Origin: Streptomyces spiralis
GTDB lineage: Bacteria > Actinomycetota > Actinomycetes > Streptomycetales > Streptomycetaceae
Length of the DNA stretch: 64,000 nt
Direction: 5' to 3'
Assembly (NCBI RefSeq): GCF_014654675.1
Contig: NZ_BNBC01000001.1
Coordinates: 274,129-338,128 of the forward strand
The translations under genes and the position numbers were made by a program. A model generated the notes under the pieces. It was given only the letters and a program-made list of their open reading frames with translations. It made no database searches and was not told the origin of the DNA. Shown in pieces: positions 8,435 through 15,839 of the stretch (its first letter is position 1; the number at the start of each line of letters is the position of its first letter).

Positions 8435-9037
8435 CTGCCCGCGCAGAACCTGGAGCACTTCAACACCGCCCCGCCCGAAGAGGCCCACCACACCCTCCTG
8501 ACCTGCCTGCGCAGCCCGCGCTGGGCCCACCGCATCACCGCCCACCGCCCCTACCCCGACCTCCCGGCCCTCCTGGCCGCGGCGGACGAGGCTGCGTACG
8601 ACCTGGGCCCGCGGGACCTGGCGGAGGCCCTGGAGGAAGAGCCGCTGCCCGCACTGCCGGCAGCCACGTACACGGCCGCCTCCACGGCCCTGAGCGCGGC
8701 GTACGCGGCCTACGAGGCCAAATTCGGACACGCGTTCGTCATCTGCCTGGACGGCGTACCCGCCGCCGAAACACTCGACCGTGTACTGGCGGCCATCCGA
8801 TCACGATTGACGAACGATCCGGACGACGAACGGATCACCGCGGCAGAGGAACTCCGGCACCTCGCGAGGGAACGGCTGGTGAGACACCTCAGGGGCGCGG
8901 GGCAGTGCCTGTCGGCGGCTCCGCCGCGATGGGGGTCCCCCCGCTCGCGCGAAGCCGAGAGTGGGGGAGCGCCCGGCCCAACGCACCCGCACTCGGCAGA
9001 TAGCAGCACCGCCCTCTCCGGTTGCCGCCCCCACTAA
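8435..9037 (+). CDS. OHCU-decarboxylase-like protein with non-canonical (CTG) start and degenerate active site
   Basis: The reading frame gives LPAQNLEHFNTAPPEEAHHT, LLAAADEAAYDL, ALSAAYAAYEAKFGHAFVIC and IRSRLTNDPDDERITAAEEL. This is the fold of 2-oxo-4-hydroxy-4-carboxy-5-ureidoimidazoline decarboxylase (ureide pathway). The frame is open from a TAA at 8351 to 9037. It contains no ATG, GTG or TTG before the conserved core. The best start is CTG 8435, 7 nt after GAGG. The other option is ATG 8332, which is in another frame and would need a +1 shift. The family's catalytic HPRIG-type segment is replaced by ALEEEPLPALP. The last about 40 codons run into a GC-rich repeat. It may be a paralogue with a different role, or decaying. 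Confidence 0.7.
   Translation: MPAQNLEHFNTAPPEEAHHTLLTCLRSPRWAHRITAHRPYPDLPALLAAADEAAYDLGPRDLAEALEEEPLPALPAATYTAASTALSAAYAAYEAKFGHAFVICLDGVPAAETLDRVLAAIRSRLTNDPDDERITAAEELRHLARERLVRHLRGAGQCLSAAPPRWGSPRSREAESGGAPGPTHPHSADSSTALSGCRPH
8936..8968. repeat. Streptomyces-type G/C-rich hairpin repeat inside a gene 3' end
   Basis: TCCCCCCGCTC, a short loop, then GAGAGTGGGGGA can fold into an imperfect stem. From memory this string (GGGGGTCCCCCCGCTC...GAAGCCGAGAGTGGGGGA) recurs in intergenic regions of many Streptomyces. Here it lies within the last codons of the OHCU-decarboxylase-like gene and produces its unusual Ser/Pro-rich tail. Confidence 0.6.
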
Positions 9038-9205
9038 CCCGTCCGTGCACCTTTGAGTGCCAGTTTGATCACACGAGGCAGGCCCCCCGCAAAGCTCGCC
9101 GCAGCGCATCGCTACCATGCTGGGGGCCGGTGGACCGTACCCGGCCGGGCCCGACCGACAGAGAAGCCGGCGCGGCCCTAGTCCCCGCTCCCGGAGGGTT
9201 CTTCC

Positions 9206-9586
9206 GTGCCGGCTGGAACGCTGTACCGCGGCCGGGAAGGAATGTGGTCCTGGGTGGCTCACCGAGTCACCGGCGTCCTCATTTTCTTCTTCCTGTTCGT
9301 TCACGTGCTGGACACCGCGCTCGTCCGCGTGTCTCCCGAGGCCTACGACAGGGTCGTGGCCACCTACAAGACGCCGGTCGTCGCCGTGCTGGAGTACGGC
9401 CTCGTCGCCGCCATCCTCTTCCACGCGCTCAACGGCCTGCGTGTCATCGCCGTCGACTTCTGGGCCAAGGGCGCCCGCTACCAGAAGCAGATGCTCTGGA
9501 GCGTCGTCGGCCTCTGGGTCCTGCTGATGATCGGGGCGATCTACCCCGTCCTCGGCCACGCCGCTCGAGTCGTCTTCGGGAGCTGA
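9206..9586 (+). CDS. sdhC: succinate dehydrogenase cytochrome b556 subunit
   Basis: This 126-residue integral membrane subunit anchors the SdhAB catalytic pair and takes part in haem and quinone binding at the cytoplasmic membrane. The N-terminus LYRGREGMWSWVAHRVTGVL is the conserved SdhC signature. Three membrane segments are visible (about 19-39, 60-80, 97-117). Candidate haem or quinone-site histidines are in the first helix (FVHVLDTAL) and second helix (FHALNGLRV). GTG 9206 follows CCGGAGGG. It is the first gene of sdhCDAB; sdhD begins 6 nt after its stop, and the four genes should form one transcript. Confidence 0.95.
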   Translation: MPAGTLYRGREGMWSWVAHRVTGVLIFFFLFVHVLDTALVRVSPEAYDRVVATYKTPVVAVLEYGLVAAILFHALNGLRVIAVDFWAKGARYQKQMLWSVVGLWVLLMIGAIYPVLGHAARVVFGS

Positions 9587-9591
9587 GGCGC

Positions 9592-10074
9592 ATGTCCACC
9601 ACTGAAACCACCGCTTCCGGCATCGGCCCGGTCGAGGGCGCCCCCGGCTACAGCGTCGAGAACCCGGCGCCGGTCATCGAGGCCCCGCGCAAGCGCACCA
9701 AGAAGACCCCGAAGTCGACCCGGGGCAACTTCGAGATGTACGGCTGGCTGTTCATGCGGCTGTCCGGCGTCGTCCTGGTCGTGCTGGTCCTCGGCCACCT
9801 GCTGATCCAGCTCGTCCTGGACGGCGGCGTCTCCAAGGTCGGCTTCGCCTTCGTCGCCGGCCGCTGGGCCTCCCCGTGGTGGCAGGTCTGGGACCTGCTG
9901 ATGCTGTGGCTGGCGATGCTGCACGGCTGCAACGGCCTGCGCACGGTCATCAACGACTACGCGGAGCGCGCCAACACGCGGCTGTGGCTGAAGGCGCTGC
10001 TCTACACCGCCACGGTGTGGACCATCCTGCTGGGCACGCTGGTGATCTTCACCTTCGACCCGAACATCCGCTAG
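9592..10074 (+). CDS. sdhD: succinate dehydrogenase hydrophobic membrane anchor subunit
   Basis: This is the second membrane subunit of complex II, 160 residues. A soluble 50-residue head rich in Thr/Pro/Lys is followed by three membrane helices (about 58-80, 98-120, 135-155). The first holds GHLLIQLVLDGG and the second MLWLAMLHGCNGLRTVINDY, whose His and Arg/Asp-Tyr are the conserved haem/quinone-site residues. ATG 9592 has a GAGG box overlapping the sdhC stop. The head is longer than in E. coli SdhD, which is usual for actinobacteria. It works with SdhC, SdhA and SdhB in succinate:quinone oxidoreductase. Confidence 0.95.
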   Translation: MSTTETTASGIGPVEGAPGYSVENPAPVIEAPRKRTKKTPKSTRGNFEMYGWLFMRLSGVVLVVLVLGHLLIQLVLDGGVSKVGFAFVAGRWASPWWQVWDLLMLWLAMLHGCNGLRTVINDYAERANTRLWLKALLYTATVWTILLGTLVIFTFDPNIR

Positions 10075-10098
10075 GCCCCGGGACCGAGGTAAATCCTG

Positions 10099-11853
10099 AT
10101 GAAGATCCACAAGTACGACACCGTCATCGTCGGCGCCGGTGGCGCCGGTATGCGTGCCGCCATCGAGGCGACCAAGCGCAGCCGCACCGCGGTCCTGACC
10201 AAGCTCTACCCCACCCGCTCCCACACGGGCGCCGCGCAGGGCGGCATGGCCGCCGCGCTGGCCAACGTGGAGGAGGACAACTGGGAGTGGCACACCTTCG
10301 ACACGGTCAAGGGTGGTGACTACCTGGTCGACCAGGACGCCGCCGAGATCCTGGCGAAGGAGGCCATCGACTCCGTCCTCGACCTGGAGAAGATGGGCCT
10401 GCCGTTCAACCGCACCCCGAACGGCACCATCGACCAGCGCCGCTTCGGCGGTCACTCCCGCAACCACGGTGAGGCGCCCGTCCGCCGCTCCTGCTACGCG
10501 GCCGACCGCACCGGCCACATGATCCTCCAGACGCTGTACCAGAACTGCGTCAAGGAGGGCGTGGAGTTCTTCAACGAGTTCTACGTCCTGGACCAGCTGA
10601 TCACCGAGGTCGACGGCGTCAAGAAGTCCGCCGGTGTGGTGGCGTACGAGCTGGCGACCGGCGAGATCCACATCTTCCAGGCGAAGGCCGTGATCTACGC
10701 CTCCGGCGGCTGCGGCAAGTTCTTCAAGGTGACGTCGAACGCGCACACCCTCACCGGTGACGGCCAGGCGGCCGTGTACCGCCGGGGTCTGCCGCTGGAG
10801 GACATGGAGTTCTTCCAGTTCCACCCGACCGGCATCTGGCGCATGGGCATCCTGCTCACCGAGGGTGCCCGCGGTGAGGGCGGCATCCTGCGCAACAAGG
10901 ACGGCGAGCGCTTCATGGAGAAGTACGCGCCCGTCATGAAGGACCTGGCGTCCCGCGACGTCGTGTCCCGTTCGATCTACACGGAGATCCGCGAGGGCCG
11001 CGGCTGCGGTCCCGAGGGCGACCACGTGTACCTCGACCTGACCCACCTGCCGCCGGAGCAGCTGGACGCCAAGCTGCCCGACATCACCGAGTTCGCGCGG
11101 ACGTACCTCGGCATCGAGCCCTACACGGACCCGATCCCGATCCAGCCGACCGCGCACTACGCGATGGGCGGCATCCCGACCAACGTCGAGGGTGAGGTCC
11201 TGTCGGACAACACCACCGTCGTCCCCGGCCTGTACGCGGCCGGCGAGGTCGCATGCGTGTCCGTGCACGGCGCCAACCGCCTGGGCACCAACTCGCTGCT
11301 GGACATCAACGTCTTCGGCCGTCGGGCCGGCATCGCCGCCGCCGACTACGCCAGGACCGCGGACTTCGTGGAGCTGCCGGAGAACCCGGAGTCCCTCGTC
11401 GTCGAGCAGATCGAGCGGCTGCGCACCTCCACGGGCAACGAGCGGGTGGCGAACCTCCGCCGCGAGCTGCAGGAGACCATGGACGCCAACGTCATGGTGT
11501 TCCGCACCGAGCAGACGATCAAGACGGCCGTCGAGAAGATCGCCGAGCTGCGCGAGCGCTACAAGAACGTGGCGATCCAGGACAAGGGCAAGCGGTTCAA
11601 CACCGACCTCCTGGAGGCCATCGAGCTGGGCAACCTGCTGGACCTGGCCGAGGTCATGGCGGTCTCCGCCCTGGCCCGCAAGGAGTCCCGCGGCGGTCAC
11701 TACCGCGAGGACTACCCCAACCGCGACGACGTCAACTTCATGCGCCACACCATGGCGTACCGCGAGGTCGGCGCCGACGGGACCGAATCCATCCGTCTCG
11801 ACTACAAGCCGGTCGTCCAGACCCGCTACCAGCCGATGGAGCGTAAGTACTGA
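10099..11853 (+). CDS. sdhA: succinate dehydrogenase flavoprotein subunit
   Basis: This 584-residue catalytic subunit oxidises succinate to fumarate with covalently bound FAD. The N-terminal Rossmann motif [13 protein letters not shown] (9-21) is followed by [10 protein letters not shown], in which His42 is the expected FAD attachment site. Substrate-site motifs are [12 protein letters not shown] with TEGARGEGG, and PTAHYAMGG. The C-terminal helical domain carries [20 protein letters not shown]. Its ATG lies 24 nt downstream of sdhD behind GAGG, and its TGA overlaps the sdhB start by one base (TGATG), giving translational coupling. The length is typical. Confidence 0.97.
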   Translation: MKIHKYDTVIVGAGGAGMRAAIEATKRSRTAVLTKLYPTRSHTGAAQGGMAAALANVEEDNWEWHTFDTVKGGDYLVDQDAAEILAKEAIDSVLDLEKMGLPFNRTPNGTIDQRRFGGHSRNHGEAPVRRSCYAADRTGHMILQTLYQNCVKEGVEFFNEFYVLDQLITEVDGVKKSAGVVAYELATGEIHIFQAKAVIYASGGCGKFFKVTSNAHTLTGDGQAAVYRRGLPLEDMEFFQFHPTGIWRMGILLTEGARGEGGILRNKDGERFMEKYAPVMKDLASRDVVSRSIYTEIREGRGCGPEGDHVYLDLTHLPPEQLDAKLPDITEFARTYLGIEPYTDPIPIQPTAHYAMGGIPTNVEGEVLSDNTTVVPGLYAAGEVACVSVHGANRLGTNSLLDINVFGRRAGIAAADYARTADFVELPENPESLVVEQIERLRTSTGNERVANLRRELQETMDANVMVFRTEQTIKTAVEKIAELRERYKNVAIQDKGKRFNTDLLEAIELGNLLDLAEVMAVSALARKESRGGHYREDYPNRDDVNFMRHTMAYREVGADGTESIRLDYKPVVQTRYQPMERKY

Positions 11854-12632
11854 TGGCTACACCTGTTCTGGACAAGGAAGAAGCGGCCGGCAAGCCCGAG
11901 CCCGGATTCGCCGACTCCCCCTACATCACCGTCACCTTCCGGGTCCGCCGGTTCAACCCGGAGGTCTCGGCGGAGGCGACCTGGGAAGACTTCCAGCTGG
12001 AGATCGACCCCAAGGAGCGCGTCCTCGACGGCCTGCACAAGATCAAGTGGGATCTGGACGGCACGCTGACGTTCCGCCGCTCCTGCGCGCACGGCATCTG
12101 CGGCTCGGACGCCATGCGGATCAACGGCAAGAACCGTCTGGCCTGCAAGACGCTGATCAAGGACATCAACCCCGAGAAGCCGATCACGGTCGAGCCCATC
12201 AAGGGCCTGACGGTCCTGAAGGACCTGGTCGTGGACATGGATCCGTTCTTCCAGGCGTACCGGGACGTGATGCCCTTCCTGGTCACGAAGGACACCAACG
12301 AGCCGACGCGTGAGCGTCTTCAGTCGGCCGAGGACCGGGCGCGCTTCGACGACACCACGAAGTGCATCCTGTGCGCGGCCTGCACCTCCTCCTGCCCGGT
12401 GTTCTGGAACGACGGCCAGTACTTCGGCCCGGCGGCCATCGTCAACGCCCACCGCTTCATCTTCGACAGCCGTGACGAGGCGGGCGAGCAGCGGCTGGAG
12501 ATCCTGAACGACAAGGACGGCGTCTGGCGCTGCCGCACCACCTTCAACTGCACCGACGCGTGCCCCCGTGGCATCGAGGTGACGAAGGCGATCGCGGAGG
12601 TCAAGCGGGCGCTGATCACGCGCCGCTTCTGA
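11853..12632 (+). CDS. sdhB: succinate dehydrogenase iron-sulfur subunit
   Basis: This 259-residue electron-transfer subunit carries three Fe-S clusters that pass electrons from FAD to quinone. The N-terminal plant-type [2Fe-2S] motif is SCAHGICGSDAMRINGKNRL. The C-terminal ferredoxin domain has CILCAACTSSCPVFW and CRTTFNCTDACPRGIEVTKA for the [4Fe-4S] and [3Fe-4S] clusters. The start overlaps the sdhA stop by one base. A strong hairpin 30 nt after the stop (12662-12689) ends the operon. Confidence 0.97.
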   Translation: MATPVLDKEEAAGKPEPGFADSPYITVTFRVRRFNPEVSAEATWEDFQLEIDPKERVLDGLHKIKWDLDGTLTFRRSCAHGICGSDAMRINGKNRLACKTLIKDINPEKPITVEPIKGLTVLKDLVVDMDPFFQAYRDVMPFLVTKDTNEPTRERLQSAEDRARFDDTTKCILCAACTSSCPVFWNDGQYFGPAAIVNAHRFIFDSRDEAGEQRLEILNDKDGVWRCRTTFNCTDACPRGIEVTKAIAEVKRALITRRF

Positions 12633-12661
12633 GCCGCCGGTCGCTTCCGGTACGTGCCTGT

Positions 12662-12689
12662 GGGCCCCGCTCCTCGTGGAGCGGGGCCC
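12662..12689 (+). terminator. sdhCDAB terminator hairpin
   Basis: GGGCCCCGCTCC, loop TCGT, GGAGCGGGGCCC form a perfect 12-bp stem 30 nt after the sdhB stop. There is no T run, as is usual in Streptomyces. Confidence 0.85.
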
Positions 12690-12780
12690 TCGGCGTCCAG
12701 GGACACCCCCTGGGGCCGGGCGGGTGACGTCGGCGTCGGTCCGCCGGGGTGGGGGCGGGGGTGCCTGGTGGGTCCGTACC

Positions 12781-12786
12781 TAATCT
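12781..12786 (+). promoter_or_regulatory. -10 box (TAATCT) of a leaderless start for the VOC gene
   Basis: TAATCT ends 6 nt before the ATG at 12793, so transcription should begin at or next to the start codon. No Shine-Dalgarno sequence is present. The -35 region is weak. Confidence 0.6.
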
Positions 12787-12792
12787 GATCGC

Positions 12793-13203
12793 ATGTCAGA
12801 TGACGAGTCGTACGAGCTTCTCGGGTTCGACAACGTGCTGCTGTCCGTGGGCGATCTCGGCGAGGCCGTGGAGTTCTACGGGCGGGCCGGGTTCGCGGTG
12901 GCGTTCCGGCTGGACGAGGCGGGGATCGCGCTGCTGAAGGTGGGCGGCGAGACGCCGGGGATCCTGCTGCGGCAGGAGGAGGCACTGGGGCACCGCACGC
13001 CGCCCTGGGCGTCGCCGCGGGTGTGGCTGGAGGTCCCCGACGCCCGGGTCGCGGCCAGGGAACTGACGGCGGCCGGGATCGCACTGCTCGACGAGCCGTC
13101 CGCCGTGGTGACCGGCTGGACGGTCGAGATCGCCGACCCCTGGGGCAACGTCCTCGGCTTCACGGACTACACCAAGCGCCGGGAGCTGGGCCGCCGCCCC
13201 TGA
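12793..13203 (+). CDS. VOC-superfamily (glyoxalase/bleomycin-resistance-like) protein
   Basis: This 136-residue protein has the paired beta-alpha-beta-beta-beta units of the vicinal oxygen chelate fold. The first is FDNVLLSVGDLGEAVEFYGR and the second PRVWLEVPDARVAARELTAA. It ends with the family's DPWGNVLGFTDYT, which supplies the usual metal or substrate Glu/Gly region. VOC proteins bind small electrophiles or act as dioxygenases, isomerases or antibiotic-binding proteins, so the substrate cannot be read from the sequence. There is no ribosome binding site; TAATCT lies 6 nt upstream, indicating a leaderless message. A TetR gene follows 47 bp downstream on the same strand and has its own leaderless promoter. 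Confidence 0.85.
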   Translation: MSDDESYELLGFDNVLLSVGDLGEAVEFYGRAGFAVAFRLDEAGIALLKVGGETPGILLRQEEALGHRTPPWASPRVWLEVPDARVAARELTAAGIALLDEPSAVVTGWTVEIADPWGNVLGFTDYTKRRELGRRP

Positions 13204-13237
13204 GACACCGTCGGCCGGCGCCCGCCGGGCCACTGAC

Positions 13238-13243
13238 TAGGCT
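13238..13243 (+). promoter_or_regulatory. -10 box (TAGGCT) of a leaderless start for the TetR gene
   Basis: TAGGCT lies 7 nt before GTG 13251 and there is no Shine-Dalgarno sequence. This fits a leaderless transcript separate from the VOC gene. Confidence 0.55.
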
Positions 13244-13250
13244 CTTCCTC

Positions 13251-13970
13251 GTGCCCGAGAAGACCACCAGCAAGTCCGAGCAGACCCGCGCCCTCATCCT
13301 GGAGACGGCGATGCGGCTGTTCCAGGAACACGGCTACGACAAGACGACCATGCGGGCCATCGCCAGGGAGGCCGGGGTCTCCGTCGGCAACGCGTACTAC
13401 TACTTCGAGGGCAAGGAACACCTGATCCAGGGCTTCTACGACCGGATCGCCGCCGAGCACCAGGAGGCGGTCCGGGAGGTCCTGGCCCGGGAGACGGACC
13501 TGGAGGCCCGGCTCGCCGGCGTGCTGAAGGCATGGCTGGACATCGCCACGCCGTACCACGAGTTCGCGGTGCAGTTCTTCAAGAACGCCGCCGATCCCGA
13601 CAGCCCGCTCAGCCCCTTCTCCCCCGAGTCCGAGCACGCGCGGGCCGAGGCCATCAGCGTCCACAAGGAGGTGCTGCGCGGGGCGCGGACCAAGGTGCCG
13701 GCGGAACTGCGCGAGGTGCTCCCCGAGCTGATGTGGCTCGCCCAGATGGGGCTCGTCCTGTACTGGGTGTTCGACCGCACGGAGGGACGCGAGCGCAGCT
13801 ACCGGCTGGCCGAGCGCGGCGCCCGCCTCACCGCCCGCGGCGTGACGCTGGCCCGCTTCCGGGTGCTGCGCCCGCTCGTGCTGGAGGTGCACGAGTTGTT
13901 CACGGACTTCCTGCCGGGGATGACGAAGATGCTGCCGGACCCGGTGGGCAGGGGCTCGAAGAGCGGGTGA
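13251..13970 (+). CDS. TetR-family transcriptional regulator
   Basis: This 239-residue repressor-type regulator has an N-terminal HTH (about 10-55): RALILETAMRLFQEHGYDKT, TMRAIAREAGVSVGNAYYYF and EGKEHLIQGFYDRI, typical of TetR. The C-terminal domain (about 60-239) is mostly helical and would bind a ligand; SFxPESEHARAEAISVHKEV and LPELMWLAQMGLVLYWVFDR line the likely pocket. Neighbouring genes are a VOC protein upstream and, convergent, a solute-binding protein. The target is unknown; the VOC gene or the gene itself is the simplest guess. GTG 13251 is inferred from the -10 box spacing and the sequence VPEKTTSKSEQTRALILE. Confidence 0.92.
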   Translation: MPEKTTSKSEQTRALILETAMRLFQEHGYDKTTMRAIAREAGVSVGNAYYYFEGKEHLIQGFYDRIAAEHQEAVREVLARETDLEARLAGVLKAWLDIATPYHEFAVQFFKNAADPDSPLSPFSPESEHARAEAISVHKEVLRGARTKVPAELREVLPELMWLAQMGLVLYWVFDRTEGRERSYRLAERGARLTARGVTLARFRVLRPLVLEVHELFTDFLPGMTKMLPDPVGRGSKSG

Positions 13971-13973
13971 TCA

Positions 13974-14012
13974 GCGGCGGACGCGACGGTGCGACCGTGG
14001 CGCGTCCGCCGC
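13974..14012. terminator. bidirectional terminator between convergent genes
   Basis: GCGGCGGACGCG (13974-13985) and CGCGTCCGCCGC (14001-14012) form a perfect 12-bp stem with a 15-nt loop that can itself pair (ACGGT/ACCGT). It lies between the stops of the TetR and binding-protein genes. Confidence 0.7.
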
Positions 14013-14059
14013 ACCGTGCGACCGGGCGTCCGCCGCCTCCGAGCCGTCTCGGAGCCGCC

Positions 14060-15616
14060 TCAGAGCCGTCCCAGCTTCCAGAGCCGGAACACGCCCGTGC
14101 CGTCCGAGAGGTACTGGCCGCCGCCGACGTCCTCGGTGGAGACGACGTACTCCTTCTGCTGCCACAGCGGGATCAGCGGCACGTCCCGCGCCACGTCCGC
14201 CTGGAGGTTGCGGAAGTCGGCGGCGACCCGGCTGCGGTCGGCGTACTGCTGGCTGTCCGTGATGAGGCGGTCGACGGCCTTGCTGCTGTAGCCGGTGTTC
14301 ATGGTGGAGCCGGTGCCGACAAGCGGGCCGGCGAAGGTGTCCGGGTCCGGGTAGTCGGGGACCCAGCCGACCGCGTACGCGTCGAGTTTGCCGCCCGCCC
14401 AGCGCTTCTGGAAGTCGGTCCACTCGTAGCCCTTGACGTCGACCTTGAACAGGCCGCTCGCCTCGAGCTGCCGCTTGATCTCCATGGCCTCCTCGGCGCC
14501 CGCACCACGCCCCTCGCCGTAGCCGTAGGTGAAGCGCACCGGGATCGACACGCCGGCCTCGGTGAGCAGCTTCCGTGCCTTCTTGGCGTCCTGGGCCGGA
14601 TAGGTGTCGAAGAACGAGGTGGTGTGGCCGGTGATGCCCGCCGGGACGAGGGAGTACAGCGCGTCCACCGTCCCGTCGTACACGCTGCCGGCCAGCTGCT
14701 CGCGGTTGATCAGCCAGGCGATGGCACGGCGGACGTGGACGTCGTGCAGCGGCGAGGAGGAACGCGTGTTGAGGTAGAGGTTGCGGGTCTCGGAGCTGTC
14801 GGACTCCAACACGCGCTGGTCGGGGTCGCTCGGGTTGAGCGCGGCGAGCACCTTGGGCGGCAGCGTGCGCGTGGCGACCTCGATCTGCTTGTCCTGCCAG
14901 GCCTTGTCGAGCGCACTGGCCTGCGGGTAGTAGCGCAGGTCGATGGGGTACCCGGTGCCGTCGACGGCGCCCTCGTAGGAGCCGTTCGGCTTCAGCTCGG
15001 CGCTCTTGTCCTTGGTGTAGCCCGTCAGGCGGTACGGCCCGGTGCCGTCGACCTGGCTGCCGGTGCGCAGCGCGTCCATCGGGTAGCGGGTGTGGTCGAC
15101 GATGGAGCCGGCTCCGGTGGCGACCTTGAAGGGGAACGTGGCGTCCGGCGTGGACAGATGGAAGGTGACGACCATTCCTGCGGCGTCCACCGAGCCGAGC
15201 GTGGAGAACAGCGGCGCGGGACCGACGTCGGACTTGATCTTCTTGACCCGGTCGAAGGAGTACTTCACGTCCTCGGCGGTCATCGCCCGGCCGCTGGGGA
15301 ACTTCAGGCCCGGGCGCAGCTCGCAGCGGTAGGTGCGCAGTCCGCCGCCCTCGAAGCCGCAGTTCTTGGCGGCGTCCGGCACGGGGGTGGCCCCGTTCGG
15401 ATCGAAGGTCAGAAGGGACTGGAACACGTTGCTGTACAGGGCCCAGGAGCCGGCGTCGTAGGCGCCGGCCGGGTCGAGCGAGGTGACGGCGTCCGTCGTC
15501 CCGACGGTGATCGTCTTGTTCTTGTCGTCCTGCGCCGGAAGCAGTTGCCAGCCGCTCACGCCCACGATGGCCAGTACCAGCAGCGCCAACAGAATCCGCA
15601 TGCGAACCGATCGCAT
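14060..15616 (-). CDS. ABC-type oligopeptide/nickel-family solute-binding protein (SBP family 5), membrane-tethered
   Basis: This 518-residue extracytoplasmic binding protein has the SBP_bac_5 fold: TITVGTTDAVTSLDPAGAYD, LTAEDVKYSFDR-like AMTAEDVKYSFDRV, VDGTGPYRLTGY, LNTRSSSPLHDVHVRRAIAW and DAYAVGWVPDYPDPDTF. It would deliver peptides or similar ligands to an ABC importer. The N-terminus MRSVRMRILLALLVLAIVGV is a hydrophobic anchor but has no lipobox Cys, unusual for a Gram-positive binding protein. No permease or ATPase gene is adjacent, so it is an orphan. ATG 15616 has GGGGAGGG 6-12 nt upstream. The region upstream is unusually AT-rich and holds a palindromic site. Confidence 0.9.
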   Translation of the reverse strand: MRSVRMRILLALLVLAIVGVSGWQLLPAQDDKNKTITVGTTDAVTSLDPAGAYDAGSWALYSNVFQSLLTFDPNGATPVPDAAKNCGFEGGGLRTYRCELRPGLKFPSGRAMTAEDVKYSFDRVKKIKSDVGPAPLFSTLGSVDAAGMVVTFHLSTPDATFPFKVATGAGSIVDHTRYPMDALRTGSQVDGTGPYRLTGYTKDKSAELKPNGSYEGAVDGTGYPIDLRYYPQASALDKAWQDKQIEVATRTLPPKVLAALNPSDPDQRVLESDSSETRNLYLNTRSSSPLHDVHVRRAIAWLINREQLAGSVYDGTVDALYSLVPAGITGHTTSFFDTYPAQDAKKARKLLTEAGVSIPVRFTYGYGEGRGAGAEEAMEIKRQLEASGLFKVDVKGYEWTDFQKRWAGGKLDAYAVGWVPDYPDPDTFAGPLVGTGSTMNTGYSSKAVDRLITDSQQYADRSRVAADFRNLQADVARDVPLIPLWQQKEYVVSTEDVGGGQYLSDGTGVFRLWKLGRL

Positions 15617-15682
15617 CGGTGATGCCCTCCCCAGGCCCTCCGCGGGCCGCTGTGCATAAGCCACACCCCTGAGTGGCGCGGT

Positions 15683-15706
15683 CACCTAATCACAGGTGTT
15701 TCACCT
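15683..15706 (-). promoter_or_regulatory. candidate operator: CACCT-AGGTG-CACCT alternating half sites
   Basis: CACCT (15683-15687), AGGTG (15694-15698) and CACCT (15702-15706) form two overlapping palindromes. They lie 67-90 nt upstream of the binding-protein start, at the edge of a stretch (about 15700-15790) with much lower GC than its surroundings. Confidence 0.45.
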
Positions 15707-15839
15707 CGGGGAAGAGGGTTCTGGAGAGGATGAAAAGACGTTATGAAGAAGTGTTTTCAGTTTGTTTCACAGGAACTTCTCAGCCAGCCCCCCGGGTTGA
15801 GGGAAATGCGCCTTTCACCCCTGTTTTCGGCCGCCCTTG

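Noticed and set aside
9541..11748. 735-codon open frame on the minus strand across sdhA
   Set aside because: High-GC antisense shadow. The translation has no domain and sdhCDAB fully explains the region.
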